Positions 42,375 through 54,620 of a stretch of DNA of 64,000 nt are shown here, piece after piece. Position 1 is the first letter of the stretch. Each line of letters starts with the position of its first letter. The notes beneath the pieces are model-generated. The model saw only the letters and a program-made list of their open reading frames with translations. It did no database searches and had not been told where the DNA came from. The DNA is taken from contig CM067559.1 in NCBI GenBank assembly GCA_034509755.1, positions 16,970,501-17,034,500 of the forward strand, written 5' to 3'. The stretch comes from Anisodus tanguticus. Taxonomy: Eukaryota; Streptophyta; Magnoliopsida; Solanales; Solanaceae. The position numbers and the translations under genes are program-made.

Positions 42375-43862
42375 TTAGGAGGGAGAGGGTTCCCTTTCTC
42401 GTGGCTTTTTAGAAACCACTTCAACTATCTCTCCCTCGATGTTCATATTAATCGCGCCTGGTTGTGACGGATGTTCTCGTGAAGTTCCAGTTCTTTTTTT
42501 CATGGCATACGTGGATCGACTATTGAATAACTCCTTCAGGTGTCCTTTTCTCAGTAGGTCCTCCACCTCGTAGCGCAAATTTTTGCAATCTTCAGTTGAG
42601 TGCCCCAAGATTTTGTGAAACTCAAACCAAAATTCCACGTCTCGCTTATTTGGGTTGGATCGTGTTGCTACTGGAAATATTGCTTCCTTCATATTTTTTA
42701 TTGCCATGACCAATTTTCCAACCCCCATATTGAAATTATAAGACGCCACGGTTGGTGGACCTGACTCATTTGCCAACTTCTTTTATGACGTCTCCTTGTC
42801 TTTCCTGGGTTGACCTTGGTCATACCGTTACTTGTCCTCCCTTCAATCCTTAGAGACGAGCGAGATGAGTATGACTCATATAAATCCCTTGGGTCTCTCT
42901 GCCTGAATTAGGGAGTGTTTCTAGGTTTATTCTGCGATCTACCCCTGACCTCTATCCGTGTGTCAGATTTGAGGTCATCTTCTAACCTCATTTTGGTTGT
43001 GTACCTGTTGTACACTTCATTCCAAGATTTGGCTGGGAACTCTCTCAAGCTTTTCTTTAAATTACTTAAAGCATCCGAGCTATTGGCATTCAGACTATTT
43101 GCGAACGCCGCGGCAGCCTAGTCTTTAGGAATAATGGTCACCATCATCCTCTTCCGTTGGAATCGCTCCACATAGTTGTGGAGCATCTCATCCTTATTTT
43201 GCTTTATGGTAAAGATGTCTTATTTGTGTGTTTCGACCCTTCGGGCCCTGCTTGGTCTTTCAAGAACGTATCTTCAAGAGCAGTGAAATAATCAATTGAA
43301 TTTTCAGGAAAAAGAGTATACCAAGAAAGTGCTCCTTTTGTGAATATCTAACTGAATTTCTTCAGCATGACTAATTCAATTTCATGCTGCTTTTGGTCAT
43401 GCCCGGTGATGGCTGCTTCAAATGTTATAATATGCTCCTCGGGGTTCATGGTCCTATTGTATTTGGGTATGTCCGGCATTTTGAAGTTCTTCGGGATGGG
43501 CTCGAGAGTCATATTCAATTTGTAGGGTATTTTTCCATACTTTCTTGCTCCTGCTCTATTTAAGATAGGAATACTCCTGCTATTTGGCCCATTCGATCAT
43601 AGAGCTCCTTTTCTAGCACAATAAGCCTTGCTAAGTCCACGTCTGGTATGGATTGTTCCGCATCTATCTTCCCTACATGTACTATAAAAGTCCCAGGGAC
43701 TTCGACAACCTCTAGGTTGTTTAATGGACGTCTATCCGGTGTTGTCCTGGGTAGGGATTTTATGAGCTTTTTCATATACTCCATTATCGCACGGTTCAAT
43801 GGCAAGACCGCGGCCAAAGACACTTCTGAAGGAGATCCTTCCTCTTTGCATATCCTCCCCAC
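42375..43862 (-). pseudogene. gag: gypsy gag
   Basis: Two main frames. 43862-43560 has an N-terminal part with VPGTFIVHVGKIDA and a leucine-rich tail. 42776-42375 has FWFEFHKILGHSTEDCKNLR and YEVEDLLRKGHLKELF, the gag C-terminal zinc-finger-like region of Tat/Athila elements (the first cysteine of CxxHxxxGHxTxxC is replaced by phenylalanine). The 800 bp between them also encodes gag-like sequence in broken frames. Confidence 0.65.
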
Positions 43863-44224
43863 CCTAGAGTGAAGACGTATTTTCCTATTCGTGGAGTAAC
43901 GTCCTTTGGGTCGTACCTTTTTGCTTTCTGCCGAACAATCTTGCTCATTTTCCTCATTCTAGAGCTTGTTGGGGACCTCCACTGGGTATTGCTAGCTCCT
44001 CCATTTCTTCTTGTGCATCTAACTTTGGATGGTTCTCATTGTTAGAGCCCTGCAGATCTGTCGGTCACAACCCATATGAGTCTTTTGATTCAAGTGGAAC
44101 ACTGCTCCTCGATGTGTTGTTAGTTGGTTCAGCCATGATTGGGAGTTATGTAACATAATAGTTCCGAATAGGTGTAAGTTTGAGAGTCTCGGGTGACGAA
44201 TCAGGACAACACCACAACTTCCTA

Positions 44225-44242
44225 TCCCCACAGACGGTGTCA
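44225..44242 (-). other. gypsy primer-binding site
   Basis: The minus strand reads TGACACCGTCTGTGGGGA, close to the TGGCxCCGTxxxxGGGGA sites found just inside the 5' LTR of Tat/Athila-type elements. It marks the LTR/internal border at ~44243. Confidence 0.55.
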
Positions 44243-44840
44243 AACTGTTTTCCAGTGAAAATGGTTCTAACTAGAAAATCAATTAGAGATTTATTTTTAT
44301 AGGGTTTGAAGACTAGTGAGTTGTATCCGATTTAGGAAACTCCTTAACGAGTCTAGTTAAAGTGATAAAAATGAATGTGACTGATAAGTAATTAAAGATA
44401 ATAAGTAAGCTATGATTGAAGTTAGAAAATAAGTAAGTAAATAATGAATCTTCGTATATATTGCTTTTAGAGAGAAATAATATTGCCCTGGAGAAAACAA
44501 TAATGCTAGAGTTACAATGTGAGCAAGATGACATTTCTTCCTTCCTAATTTATTCATATATACGCCAAAATTGGACTTTTCTTTCCCTATAGTAGGGGTG
44601 ATGTGACCCATATGAAGTTTCCAACGTTCGTATGTGCCGACGTGCTCTGATCGAAAGTGACTGATGTGACCCAGGTTGGTAGGAGTGGGGGACAACTATG
44701 GAGATCTCTCGGATCCTCCGAGTCCCCGGGTGCGTTTTATACCCAACACAGTATTATTTTGAGACGGATAGCTTTTCTGAAAACGAAGTATTTCTCAAAA
44801 CTAAGTTTTTCTAACATTTGTTGCATACATATAATGCTCG
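44243..44840 (-). repeat. gypsy 5' LTR (outer edge approximate)
   Basis: Lies upstream (minus sense) of the primer-binding site. It contains a TATAAAA at 44735-44741 and a GC-rich stretch at 44690-44730. The outer boundary is not fixed, because no second LTR was found. Confidence 0.45.
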
Positions 44841-45306
44841 AAGAACATAATTAATAGTACTCATTTAGATATTTTGACTCTTTCCGGACAGGGAGCGCTT
44901 CCACTTAATGGGTCGTATACATTGCAAATCTATATTAGTATTGCTTCTCCGTAATAGGTCCTACATAGTGTGAATCCAATCAATAACTCTCTAATACTTC
45001 TTCTGCTTCAATTTAGTTGTCTTACTTTTTTTTTTGGTCTGTTGCAAAAAAAATATTTCCTTCTTAATTTGGTAACTTTTTTAGGTAAAATAGCTCACGA
45101 TAATATGTTTAAGACCACAAGATTAAACAGATTAAACGACATAATGGTATACTTATAAATTATTTTTAGTTGAAGATAACAAGATTCAAAAGTCTTCTTT
45201 ATTTTTGTAATTCTCAATCAGTCGAACTAAGACAAACATATTGAAACGGAGTAATATCATTCTTTCTTTAGGAGGAGTGGAATAGTTAACAAAAATATCC
45301 AACCCA
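44841..45306. other. Promoter region of the Csl gene, plus repeat remnant
   Basis: 44880-44985 resembles the end of a dispersed Solanaceae repeat (GGAGCGCTTCCACTTAATGG). The rest is AT-rich sequence upstream of the Csl TATA box. No other gene was seen. Confidence 0.4.
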
Positions 45307-45312
45307 TATATA
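45307..45312 (+). promoter_or_regulatory. TATA box of the Csl gene
   Basis: TATATA in CCCATATATAGGTG, 58 bases upstream of the start codon. This leaves a leader of roughly 30 nt if transcription starts at the usual distance. Confidence 0.6.
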
Positions 45313-45369
45313 GGTGTTGAAAGAGTAACACAGAGGAAGAAAAGAGAAACCACCACCAAGAAAAAAGCC

Positions 45370-48300
45370 ATGGAACTCAACAGATGTACTGTGCAGCAAC
45401 CTACCACCACCATTTACCGACTCCACATGTTTCTCCACTCTCTAATCATGCTTGCATTAGTATACTATCGTTTATCTCATTTGCTTTACCTTGAAAACGT
45501 CCTCTCTTTACAAGCATTTGCATGGGTGCTTATCACCTTAGGTGAAGTTTGTTTCATTGTCAAGTGGTTCTTCGGACAAGGAACTCGTTGGCGCCCTGTT
45601 GTCAGGGACGTGTTCCCTGACAACATAACTTACCAGGATTCCCAGCTTCCGGCAATTGACGTGATGGTCTTCACTGCCAATCCTAAGAAAGAGCCAATTG
45701 TAGATGTCATGAACACTGTGATATCCGCAATGGCTCTTGACTACCCGACGGACAAATTGGCTGTGTATCTGGCAGATGATGCGGGATGCCCCTTGTCGTT
45801 GTACGCCATGGTTGAAGCATGTTCTTTTGCTAAGTTGTGGCTCCCTTTCTGCAGAAAATATGGAATCAAAACACGGTGCCCGAAGGCATTTTTTTCTCCA
45901 CTAGGGGAAGATGATCGTGTCCTTAAGAACGATGACTTTGTAGCTGAAATGAAAGAAATTAAAGTATGGTAACGCAAAAGCGAAGATTCCTATGCATTTT
46001 GTAGTGACTAGTCCTTTGCAGATGAAATAACTAAAATGAGTTTTTTGTTTTTCTGTTTGTTTTTGCAGCTAAAATATGAAGAGTTCCAGCAAAATGTGAA
46101 CCGTGCTGGTGAATCCGGAAAAATCAAGGATGATGTAGTGCCTGATAGAGCCCCGGTTATTAAGGTATTCTGAACAATAAATAAAAATGCAGCTATTTAA
46201 CATATTAAGCTTTCCAAATATTTTGAGTCAAGTTCAGACCTTGTATAACTCTCTGGTAAACTTGGAACATATATGAATACTAGATTAGGTACTTGTAGGA
46301 CACTATAATAATAAAGAACAAAAATATATACTTCCACTAAAGATTGTGTCGTCTAGGTGAACAGCATATGAGTTAAAGAAGTACACTATAATCCTTGGAA
46401 GTCAATTAAGCCAAATGGAGGTAAAAAAATATTCCTACTTACTTTTTTTATCTTTATTTTGATGGAATTTTTTTGGGTCCGTCCAGATAATAAATGACAG
46501 GAAAATTGAGAAAGAGAAGAGTGCCAACGATTTGATGGAAATTCCTATGCTAGTATACGTATCCCGTGAAAGAAGAACCCAACGTCGCCATCACTTCAAG
46601 GGTGGATCTGCAAATGCTCTTGTATGAATTAATAATCCTTTTTATTCCCCTCTCTTTGACCGCAATTCTTTTATATGTCTTTTAATATTTTACATTATTA
46701 TTTATTAGTATAACTTATACTCCTAGCTATTTTTACGTAATTTTTAAATATGTATATTTTATTTTAAAAAAATAAAATAAAATTATGTCTAAATGTACGA
46801 TCAAAGTAAGAAGTTTGACCATCAAGAAGTGAAAAGTAGAAATTGGGACAGGAGGAGTATGTATTTGATCCTATGTGAATAACAAAATTTTCTAACATTT
46901 AATTAATTCCATGCAGCTTCGAGTTTCAGGAATAATCAGTAATGCCCCCTATTTACTGGTTTTAGATTGTGATTTTTTCTGTCATGATCCAACATCAGCT
47001 CGGAAGGCAATGTGTTTCCATCTTGACCCAAAGCTATCACCTTCCTTAGCTTATGTGCAGTTCCCTCAAGTGTTTTACAATGTCAGCAAGTCCGATATTT
47101 ACGATGTCAAAATTAGACAGGCTTACAAGGTTTTTTTTTCCTTCTTAGTTAATTTAAATTTCGTAGAGAAATAATATAAAAAAAAGGTTGATTATGGTAA
47201 TAATATACTTACTTGTAGACAATATGGCACGGGATGGATGGTATCCAAGGCCCAGTGTTATCGGGAACTGGTTATTTTCTAAAGAGGAAGGCGTTATACA
47301 CGAGTCCAGGTCTAAAGGGTTAGTATTTTCTCAAAGTTCACAATATATTTCGCTCATTATTTGTAAAGAAAAAAATAAAGTCATCAAATTAATTTTTTTT
47401 TGAGGTGGCGGACTATGTTTTTTGTCTCAGATGAGTTTCTTGGTTCACCGGAGAAGCATTTTGGATCGAGTAGAAAGTTTATTGCTTCACTAGAGGAGAA
47501 TAATGGTTATATTAACCAAGAGAAAGTCATATCAGAAGATATCATAGAGGAAGCTAAGACCCTGGCTAGTTGTGCCTACGAAGATGGCACACAATGGGGT
47601 GAAGAGGCAAGTAATATATTTCCTTGTTTCATTTTACACTTTGGTGTTTAATTAAGAAAATTTTGTCACATAACAAAAGTACCCTTAAAAATTCTAATCT
47701 TTAATATGTCACTCGTTCCGTTTCATTATATTTGATAATGCTTGATTAATTATGAAGTTAAAGAAAAAAGAAAGACGTTGAAGTTTTTGGTCTAAAATAA
47801 ATCAGAGAGATTTATGTGGTTATAAATCATTTAGGGTAAAATGAGAAGCTTTTACTTTAATTATTTATGTTGTTCGTTGGTACAGACTAAAAAAAATGTG
47901 TCACATAAGATGGGACAATGGAGTATGACAGTTCTAAACTATAAGATGAAAAGTTTGAAGTTTAAAAATTTCAAATATAAAAAAGTATAATTTTAAAAAT
48001 TGACTACAAAGAAAAAAAGTGTCACTATTACTGTTAGTACATATAAAAATATATAAGAGAGATAAGCGTAATATGACATATCACAAATAAGATTAATATT
48101 AAGGAGTTAAATCTAAAAAAAATCTCTAAAATTATCCCAAATAAAAAAATAGTATAACTCCAGTCACCAGACCGTTTTCTCTAGTTCTAGAATCCTTGTT
48201 TGGTCTCACATTGGGGTCAGAAGCGGAACTAACATCTAACATACAAGTTCAATTGAATCTAATAGGCCTATGATGGAATATGGGGGAAAAAAGGGAAAAG

Positions 48301-50560
48301 TGAATCTAATAGTAGTTTTTTGTTCAGATTTTATGTATATATTTAGAAATCTATTAGATATTTATAAATATTTTTCATAATTATTATTATAAATTAACTT
48401 GAAATTTCTACTGAAATTCATAAACTTAAAATCTAACTCCTCAATATCATATTTATTACTATATCTGTCATGTACCATCAGAATCAGGTATGCATTGAAA
48501 GAAGTAAATAATAGGCCCAACCTGAAATCATTCTTGTCCTTTAAAATTAATTGCTCACTGATCTGGTCAAAGTTTATTTAAGTCTTCAAAAATTGCTCAA
48601 GTAATATATTACTCCCCTCTTTTTCATTTCACTCTCATTACGAAAGTATAGTATTTTATTAAGTTACTCTTTATTGATTATATACGTTTTACAAATCTAA
48701 TTTTTTCTGCTAGTTATCTAATAAGCTCGAGAAATAACTATTTAAGTAATAATGGAAAATTAGAAAAATAATTAATTTTATCTTGATTTGCAAATATAGA
48801 CATTAGATATTTTGGTTATCTTAAAAATATGAAGATTTGGTTTTATAATTCATTACAAATATCTTTTTCATTATATGAACTCTTACCAATATATATAAGT
48901 TAAACAATGTTGATATAATTGAAGGCCTTGGAACTAAGTAGACAAGGAAGGAACTCTTTTTTGTAGGCTTAAAAAGCCTTCATGTAATTTTGTTTGTAAC
49001 AATTTTATTCGGCCAGAACAATCTTATGCTAGCAGTAATGCGGCCACCCTTATTTGCAATGATGCATAATATATAAATAAATAAGTCACTTTTAACCACA
49101 AAAAAATAAAACAAAGTGTTTTCTTCATGAGAGGTACCTTACATATTTGTTATTCGGAACGCATAACGCAGATTGGTTATTCCTACAATTGCCATTTGGA
49201 GAGCACATTTAGTGGTTATCTTTTGCACTGCAAAGGGTGGACATCGACATATTTGTATCCAGACAGACCATCTTTCTTAGGGTGTGCCCCAGTTGATATG
49301 CAAGGTTTCTCCTCACAACTCACAAAATGGGTTGCTGCACTCACACAAGCTGGTTTATCACGTTTCAATCCCCTCACTTACGGCATGAAAAGCAGGATTA
49401 GAACTATCCAATGCTTATGCTATGCATACCTGATGTATTTCTCTCTCTATTCTTGGGGAATGGTTTTGCACGCCAGTATTCCCTCTATTAGCCTTTTGCT
49501 TGGCATTCAAGTCTACCCTGAGGTAAAACCAAACAATTTCTTTTTGTTGCCTTTGGATTTTGCTTTGATTTGTTGCAAAGTGGTTATCCCATCTAAAAAT
49601 TTAAGTTGTTAGAGAAAATATATTTTAATTTATTCAGTTATCTCGTTAACATGCTCCCATCACATGCGGCTTGAAATTTTTTAATAGATCAAGCACGTGA
49701 AAATTCATTCGAACCTATCTCAATTTGCTCTGATACATACAATATTTTAGTGTGTAATTCTCTCTTGTAAAAGCTTAAACTGTGTCGTTGATATCTCATA
49801 ATTAAGTTTGAGATTAAATTTATACCTTCAACTGAAGAAAGTATAAATTTAACCCCAAACTTAATCCTGTGACATTCCACCTAATCCCATCAAACTTGGT
49901 GTTATTTTACTCCACCTAGATGGTGGAATAAATTAGTCCAAAGATGATAATCCCAGAATTATAATTTTGGGATAACTTAGTCCGCAAACCAAACGACCTC
50001 TTAAGAAAATATATTTTTATTTACTTAATTATTGTTCAACGTGATCTAGTTAGGAAAACTAATTTACGACTTATCTTTATTTTTTTTAGGTCTATGATCC
50101 ATGGTTTTCAGTGTATGTGATCGCTTTCATATCGACAATTCTTGAGAATATGTCAGAGTCAATTCCAGAAGGCGGATCAGTTAAAGTGTGGTGGATGGAA
50201 TACAGGGCATTGATGATGATGGGAGTTAGTTCAATATGGTTAGGAGGAGTGAAAGCTATAATAGAAAAGATTATCGGAACTCAAGGAGAGAAATTGTATT
50301 TGTCGGACAAAGCAATTGACGAGAAAAAGCTCAAGAAATACGAGAAGGGAAAATTTGATTTCCAGGGGATAGGGATGCTGGCTGTGCCATTGATAACATT
50401 GTCCGTGTTGAATTTGGTTGGTTTCATGGTTGGAGCTAATCAAGTGATTATTACTATGAGGTTTGAAGACGTGCTTGGCCAACTACTCGTATCATCCTTC
50501 TTTGTCTTTGTGGTGGTCAGTGTTGTCATAGATGTTGTATCTTTCTTAAAAGATTCTTAA
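45370..50560 (+). CDS. Cellulose-synthase-like glycosyltransferase (CslG-like), 8 exons
   Basis: Exons 45370-45963, 46069-46164, 46487-46621, 46917-47129, 47219-47318, 47431-47606, 49172-49522 and 50090-50560 join without stops into 711 aa. All introns are GT-AG except intron 6, whose donor is GC (AG|GCAAGT). The start ATG has context GCCATGG. The protein has two N-terminal membrane helices (~18-66), a GT2 cytosolic domain with DD (136-137) and DCD (292-294), GMDGIQGPVLSGTGYF, and about five C-terminal helices. The usual ED motif reads LES (447-449) and QxxRW reads QLTKW (487-491). The family makes polysaccharide backbones. Some CslG/M members instead transfer glucuronic acid to triterpenoids or steroids, a possible role here. 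Confidence 0.88.
46718..46859. mobile_element. Degraded MITE in Csl intron 3
   Basis: The left end TACTCCTAGC and right end GACAGGAGGAGTA form a weak inverted repeat of the Stowaway type in AT-rich intron sequence. Divergence is high. Confidence 0.4.
47710..47925. mobile_element. Stowaway-like MITE in Csl intron 6
   Basis: The left end ACTCGTTCCGTTTCATTATA and right end CACATAAGATGGGACAATGG…AGTA are inverted matches with several mismatches. It lies in the 1565 bp intron 6, the largest of the gene, ~100 bp from the GC splice donor. Confidence 0.55.
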
Positions 50561-50749
50561 ACATCTAGTGATCTCAAATGTAATTCTTGTATTTTGGACG
50601 TACTATGTTGATCTATCTTGAATAATAGGGCTTCGAATTATTCGATGACAGAAAATTTGTCCTTTTTTGTCTCTCTCCATGGCTCTCCCTTTTGATATTG
50701 TGGAGTATTTCATCTCAATCGAAGCAATTTTTTCTTGCAAGCACAATAC
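50561..50749. other. 3' flank of the Csl gene
   Basis: AT-rich, with GAATAATAGG and AATGTAATTC stretches that could serve as polyadenylation signals. The copia-C LTR begins within ~200 bp of the stop codon. Confidence 0.4.
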
Positions 50750-51053
50750 TGTGAAAATTAGCTAAGAACTTCATTGAACAACCTCCATGAAAGCACATTT
50801 ACAGAGATACAACAAAGTGTAGAAAGAAGAAAGAAGAAATTGTTTCATTGATTAGGAAAAAATATCTTAGTGCTTACAAATTAGTGCTCGAGTGCATTAT
50901 ATAGAGTTGTATGTGATAGCTACGATTCAACTATACAAGCTAAGGAAAAGATAATAATACTCCTGACTAATAACCACCTAACTAACTAATCCTGAAGTTA
51001 GTTATAACTAACTCTGCAGCTTAGGACTAATTCTACTACTTAGGATTAGTATA
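50750..51053 (-). repeat. 3' LTR of copia-C
   Basis: Adjacent to the purine tract GCTGGAGGGAGA (minus strand, ~51054-51065). It contains TATATAA (near 50900, minus strand) and ends in T-rich sequence near 50750. Exact ends are not fixed. Confidence 0.55.
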
Positions 51054-51096
51054 TCTCCCTCCAGCTAAGCTGGAAATTAGTAGGCATATAGTAATG

Positions 51097-51621
51097 TCAT
51101 GTTGGACACAAGAGTTGATGTTGACCAATCCCTAACCCCTTAGTGAACATATCTGCAACCTGGGAATGAGTAGGAAGATATCGGGGTTGAATCAATCTTT
51201 GCTTGATTTTCTCCCGGACAAAATGACAATATATATCAATGTGTTTGGTCCTTTCATAAAAAATGGGATTCGAGTCTATTTGAATAGCTTCTTTACTATC
51301 ACAATGCAGTATGACTAAAGTCTTAACTGGCATACCCAATTCCTTTAATAAGCCAACAAACCAAGTGAATTCTGCACTTACAATAGCTAAGCTCCTATAT
51401 TTATCTTCTGCACTACTTCTGCTTAATTACTGTCTACTTTTTTTTGACTTCCAAGAGATGAGAGAACTCCCCGGTTTAATGACATAGCCAATGACAGATC
51501 TTCTAATATTGGGACAAGCAACCAAATCTGAGTCACAAAATGCTTCTAACTGGTCCATACTACCCATAGATAAGAAGATTCCCAATCTAGGCGATGCAGT
51601 CACATACCTCACTATTCTCAA
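51097..51621 (-). pseudogene. copia-C RNase H remnants
   Basis: 51621-51427 reads RIVRYVTASPRLGIFLS, FCDSDLVACP and SGSSLISWKSKKS-like (PGSSLISWKSKK). 51339-51097 reads HCDSKEAIQIDSNPIFYERT, KHIDIYCHFVREKI and VADMFTKGLG, the conserved copia RNase H tail. Stops at ~51425 separate the two. Confidence 0.8.
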
Positions 51622-52850
51622 AGAAGCCTCAAGATGTAATTATTCAGGTTACTGCATGAAGTGATTGAGCATTTGAACAGACAAGGAAATATCATACTTG
51701 TTATGATTAAGTAGATAAGCTTCTCAACGAGTCTGGTAAATTTCAATGCCTTCTAAGATGGGATCACCCACAATACCAATATGTTTATCATACTCCACAT
51801 TGTTCAGCTTATTATTAGGCTCCAATAGTGAACTAGCAGGTTTAGCTATAGCCAAACTAGTGCTAGAAATCAATTCTAAAGAATACTTTCTCTGGTTCAA
51901 GACAACACCCTGTTTTTTATCTCAGCACCTCAATGTCAAGAAGGTATCTAAACATTCCAAGGTCTTTTCCCTTAAAATGTTAATGCAATGTGTCTTTTTC
52001 CTCTTCTAGTAATGAAGGACAACTTCCAGTGATTAGCATATCATCTACATACACTAGAATAAGGACAACTCATTTCCAACGCTTCTGATGGATAGAGAAT
52101 GGTCATAAGCACTTTGATGATATCATGCTTGCAACAAGGCAGTGGTAAGCCTAATGTTCCACGGTCTTGAAGCTTGCTTTATACCATAAAGAAATTTCAC
52201 TAACTTGCACGCCTTATTCTCCCCCTATTGGTAAAAAGCCTGAGGAAGTTTTATGTACATATCTTTATCTAGATCACACTGGAGAAAAGAATTGTTCACA
52301 ACCATTTGCATGAGAGGCTAGTCATGTAAAGTTGCTAAGTTGATTACTGTCCTCACAGTGACCATCTTAGCCACTAGAGAAAAGTCTCACAATAGTCTAA
52401 CTCTTCTTTCTAAGTATATCCTTTAGCGACCAACCTTTCTTTGAACATATATCCACTTCACCATTTCTTTATACTTGATCTTGTAAACCCATTTTGATCC
52501 AAAATATATTTTCCAGGAGGCAAATAAACTATAATCAGAGTATGATTGTCCTTCAAAGCATTAATTTCTTGTTGCATAGCCTGAATCCATTTTGGATCCT
52601 TATAATCCTCCCTGAAACATGTTGGTTCATGTGTGCTAAGAACCCCCCAAATATGCTTGATAATTAGGAGATAGATGATCATATGAAACATAATTGGATA
52701 TAGGATATTGACAAGTATTGGTTAGTTTTGCTTTTGTGATGTAATCTTTCAACCAAATAGATGGTTTTGCAGTTCTGGTGGACTTGCTTAAGGACAATAC
52801 ATTGTTTTGTTCTACTAGAAAAATGTGGACTATCATTAACTTGATCATGT
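51622..52850 (-). pseudogene. copia-C reverse transcriptase remnants
   Basis: Minus-strand pieces include ACFREDYKDPKWIQAMQQEI and NALKDNHTLIIVYLPPGK (52691-52500), typical of the start of copia RT. Later regions still correspond to the YVDDMLI box near 52030-52060 but in broken frames. Confidence 0.7.
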
Positions 52851-53088
52851 TGAATTTTCAATGGTGCAGCATTTTCATGGTGAGGATTTAGAAGTTCAGG
52901 ACCACCGGTATTGTTTGGAGAAAGGACAGGATCCTAATATATTTTTTCTCAAAAACATGCACCTATTCAGCATTTTAGCATTGTCCTGCTCCTTTTTAAC
53001 TTTCAAGTACTCATCTACAGCTACATCTGTGTCAGATTGCATATTCAACTAACCAATTGGCACAAATGTGTCTTCAAGCTCATTATGC

Positions 53089-53539
53089 TTCAACTGTTGG
53101 AAAGAGAACACATGTTCCCTAAAACTCACATCCCTGCTAAGAACAAATGACTTAGTGTAAAAGTCATATGGTCTCTAGCTTTTCTGTGTTTCCAAGTACC
53201 CAAGAAAAATTATTCTTCTTGCCCTAGCACTAAGCTTATCTCCTCTTGGTAAAGTACTGGCAAAACACAGAAAACCAAATTAACACCTTTAGATTATCCA
53301 GAACTAGTTCTTTCTTTCAACTGCTGGAAAGGAAACACATATTCCCTGAAACTCACATCCCTGCTAACAATAAATGATTTAGTGTAAAAGTCATATGGTT
53401 TATAGCTTTTCTGTGTTTCCAAGTACCTAAGAAAAATTATTCTTCTGGCCCTAGCACTAAGCTTATCTCTTTTTGGTAAAGTACTGGCAAAATACAGACA
53501 ACCAAACACCTTTAGATGATTCAGAACTGGTTCTTTCCC
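53089..53539 (-). repeat. Tandem duplication (2 x ~227 bp) within copia-C integrase
   Basis: Units 53089-53315 and 53316-53539 (plus coordinates, both starting TTCAACTG) are close copies covering the integrase C-terminal coding segment (LSARARRIIFLRYLETQKSY in the right unit). Confidence 0.8.
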
Positions 53540-53884
53540 AAACAACAAGGAATACGGAGCCTTACTTTTTAGAACTGATGTAGGAAGTCTATTGATCAAA
53601 TTGAGTGCAGTATTACTACAATCACCCCAAAATCTATTGGACATGTATGATTGTAATTTTAGTGCTCTTGCCACCTCCAATGTGTTCTTATGTTTTCTCT
53701 CCACTATACCATTCTGTTGGGAGGTATATGAACAACTACTTTGTTGAATTATACCATAAGAGGATAACAAGGAATCACATTTAGCATTAGAAAACATAGT
53801 ACCGTTATCTATTCTCATCACTTTAATAGTAGTACCAAATTGATTTTTCACCATACACAAGAAACTTGTCAATACAACTATCAT
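53294..53884 (-). pseudogene. copia-C integrase
   Basis: 196-codon frame with MRIDNGTMF (second catalytic D), GIVERKHKNTLEVARALKLQ (catalytic E), FWGDCSNTALNLINRLP and LFGKEPVLNHLKVFGCL. The first catalytic D and the zinc finger lie to the right in broken frames. Confidence 0.82.
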
Positions 53885-54151
53885 ATATGCCTTTGAATGT
53901 ATCTAACAACCCCAAGTATATCTACTAAAATCAACCACAACAGTAATAAAATAATATTTCTAATCATATGTAGGTATCTTGTAAGGACCCCAAACATCCA
54001 AATATAGTAACTCAAATATAGTAGTGGTGCTAATAATACTGACAGGATATTTTAGTTTATGTTACTTAACTAGATGGCATATCTCACAATACTTCCTTAA
54101 ATCATCTCCTAGTACTCCTTTGCATCTTGCAATGTGCCTCATTGGATTTGA

Positions 54152-54620
54152 TTATGGATGTCCCAGCCTCTTATACCACAACATGGTCATTTTATTGTTA
54201 TCATCGACTGTTATTCCTGCTATAGGTTGCTCTGACTTCCTCAAAATGTAAAATTCATCCTTCTCTCTACTAATCTTTATCACTTTCCCACAGTAGAGCT
54301 CCTGAAACACACAAAACTCAGGATAGAAACCTACCATACAATGTAAGTCTTTGGTTATCTTTAACACTGCCATCAAATTGAACTTAAAAAGTATAGTACA
54401 TGTAACAAATTTTTCATAAGATTGGTTATCAATATACTAAAATCTCATGTGTGAGCAATATGAGATATACTCCATGTGGGAGTTTGTACACCTATGCTTC
54501 TACCCTTAGTTACTGACCTAGGATTAATTAGTATCTACTACAGTGGGTGATGTGATGAGAGGCTCTTGAGTCTATTACCCAATCGACGAAGCAAGCATTG
54601 GATAGCAAAGTACTCATACC
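54152..54620 (-). pseudogene. copia-C protease / GAG-pre-integrase
   Basis: The protease active site appears as WVIDSRASHHIT (codons for DSR at 54564-54572). The pre-integrase frame 54376-54152 ends with TMLWYKRLGHP, the start of the integrase zinc finger. Confidence 0.75.

Larger units (their letters stand above)
41600..44840 (-). mobile_element. Ty3/gypsy element, Tat-like, degraded (minus strand)
   Basis: On the minus strand: LTR with TATA (44735-44741), primer-binding site at 44225-44242, gag (about 44140 to 42380), a protease-like segment near 42250, and remnants to ~41624. RT, RNase H and integrase are missing, so it is a deletion derivative or non-autonomous. The gag carries the shortened Tat-type motif EFHKILGHSTEDC. 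Confidence 0.7.
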
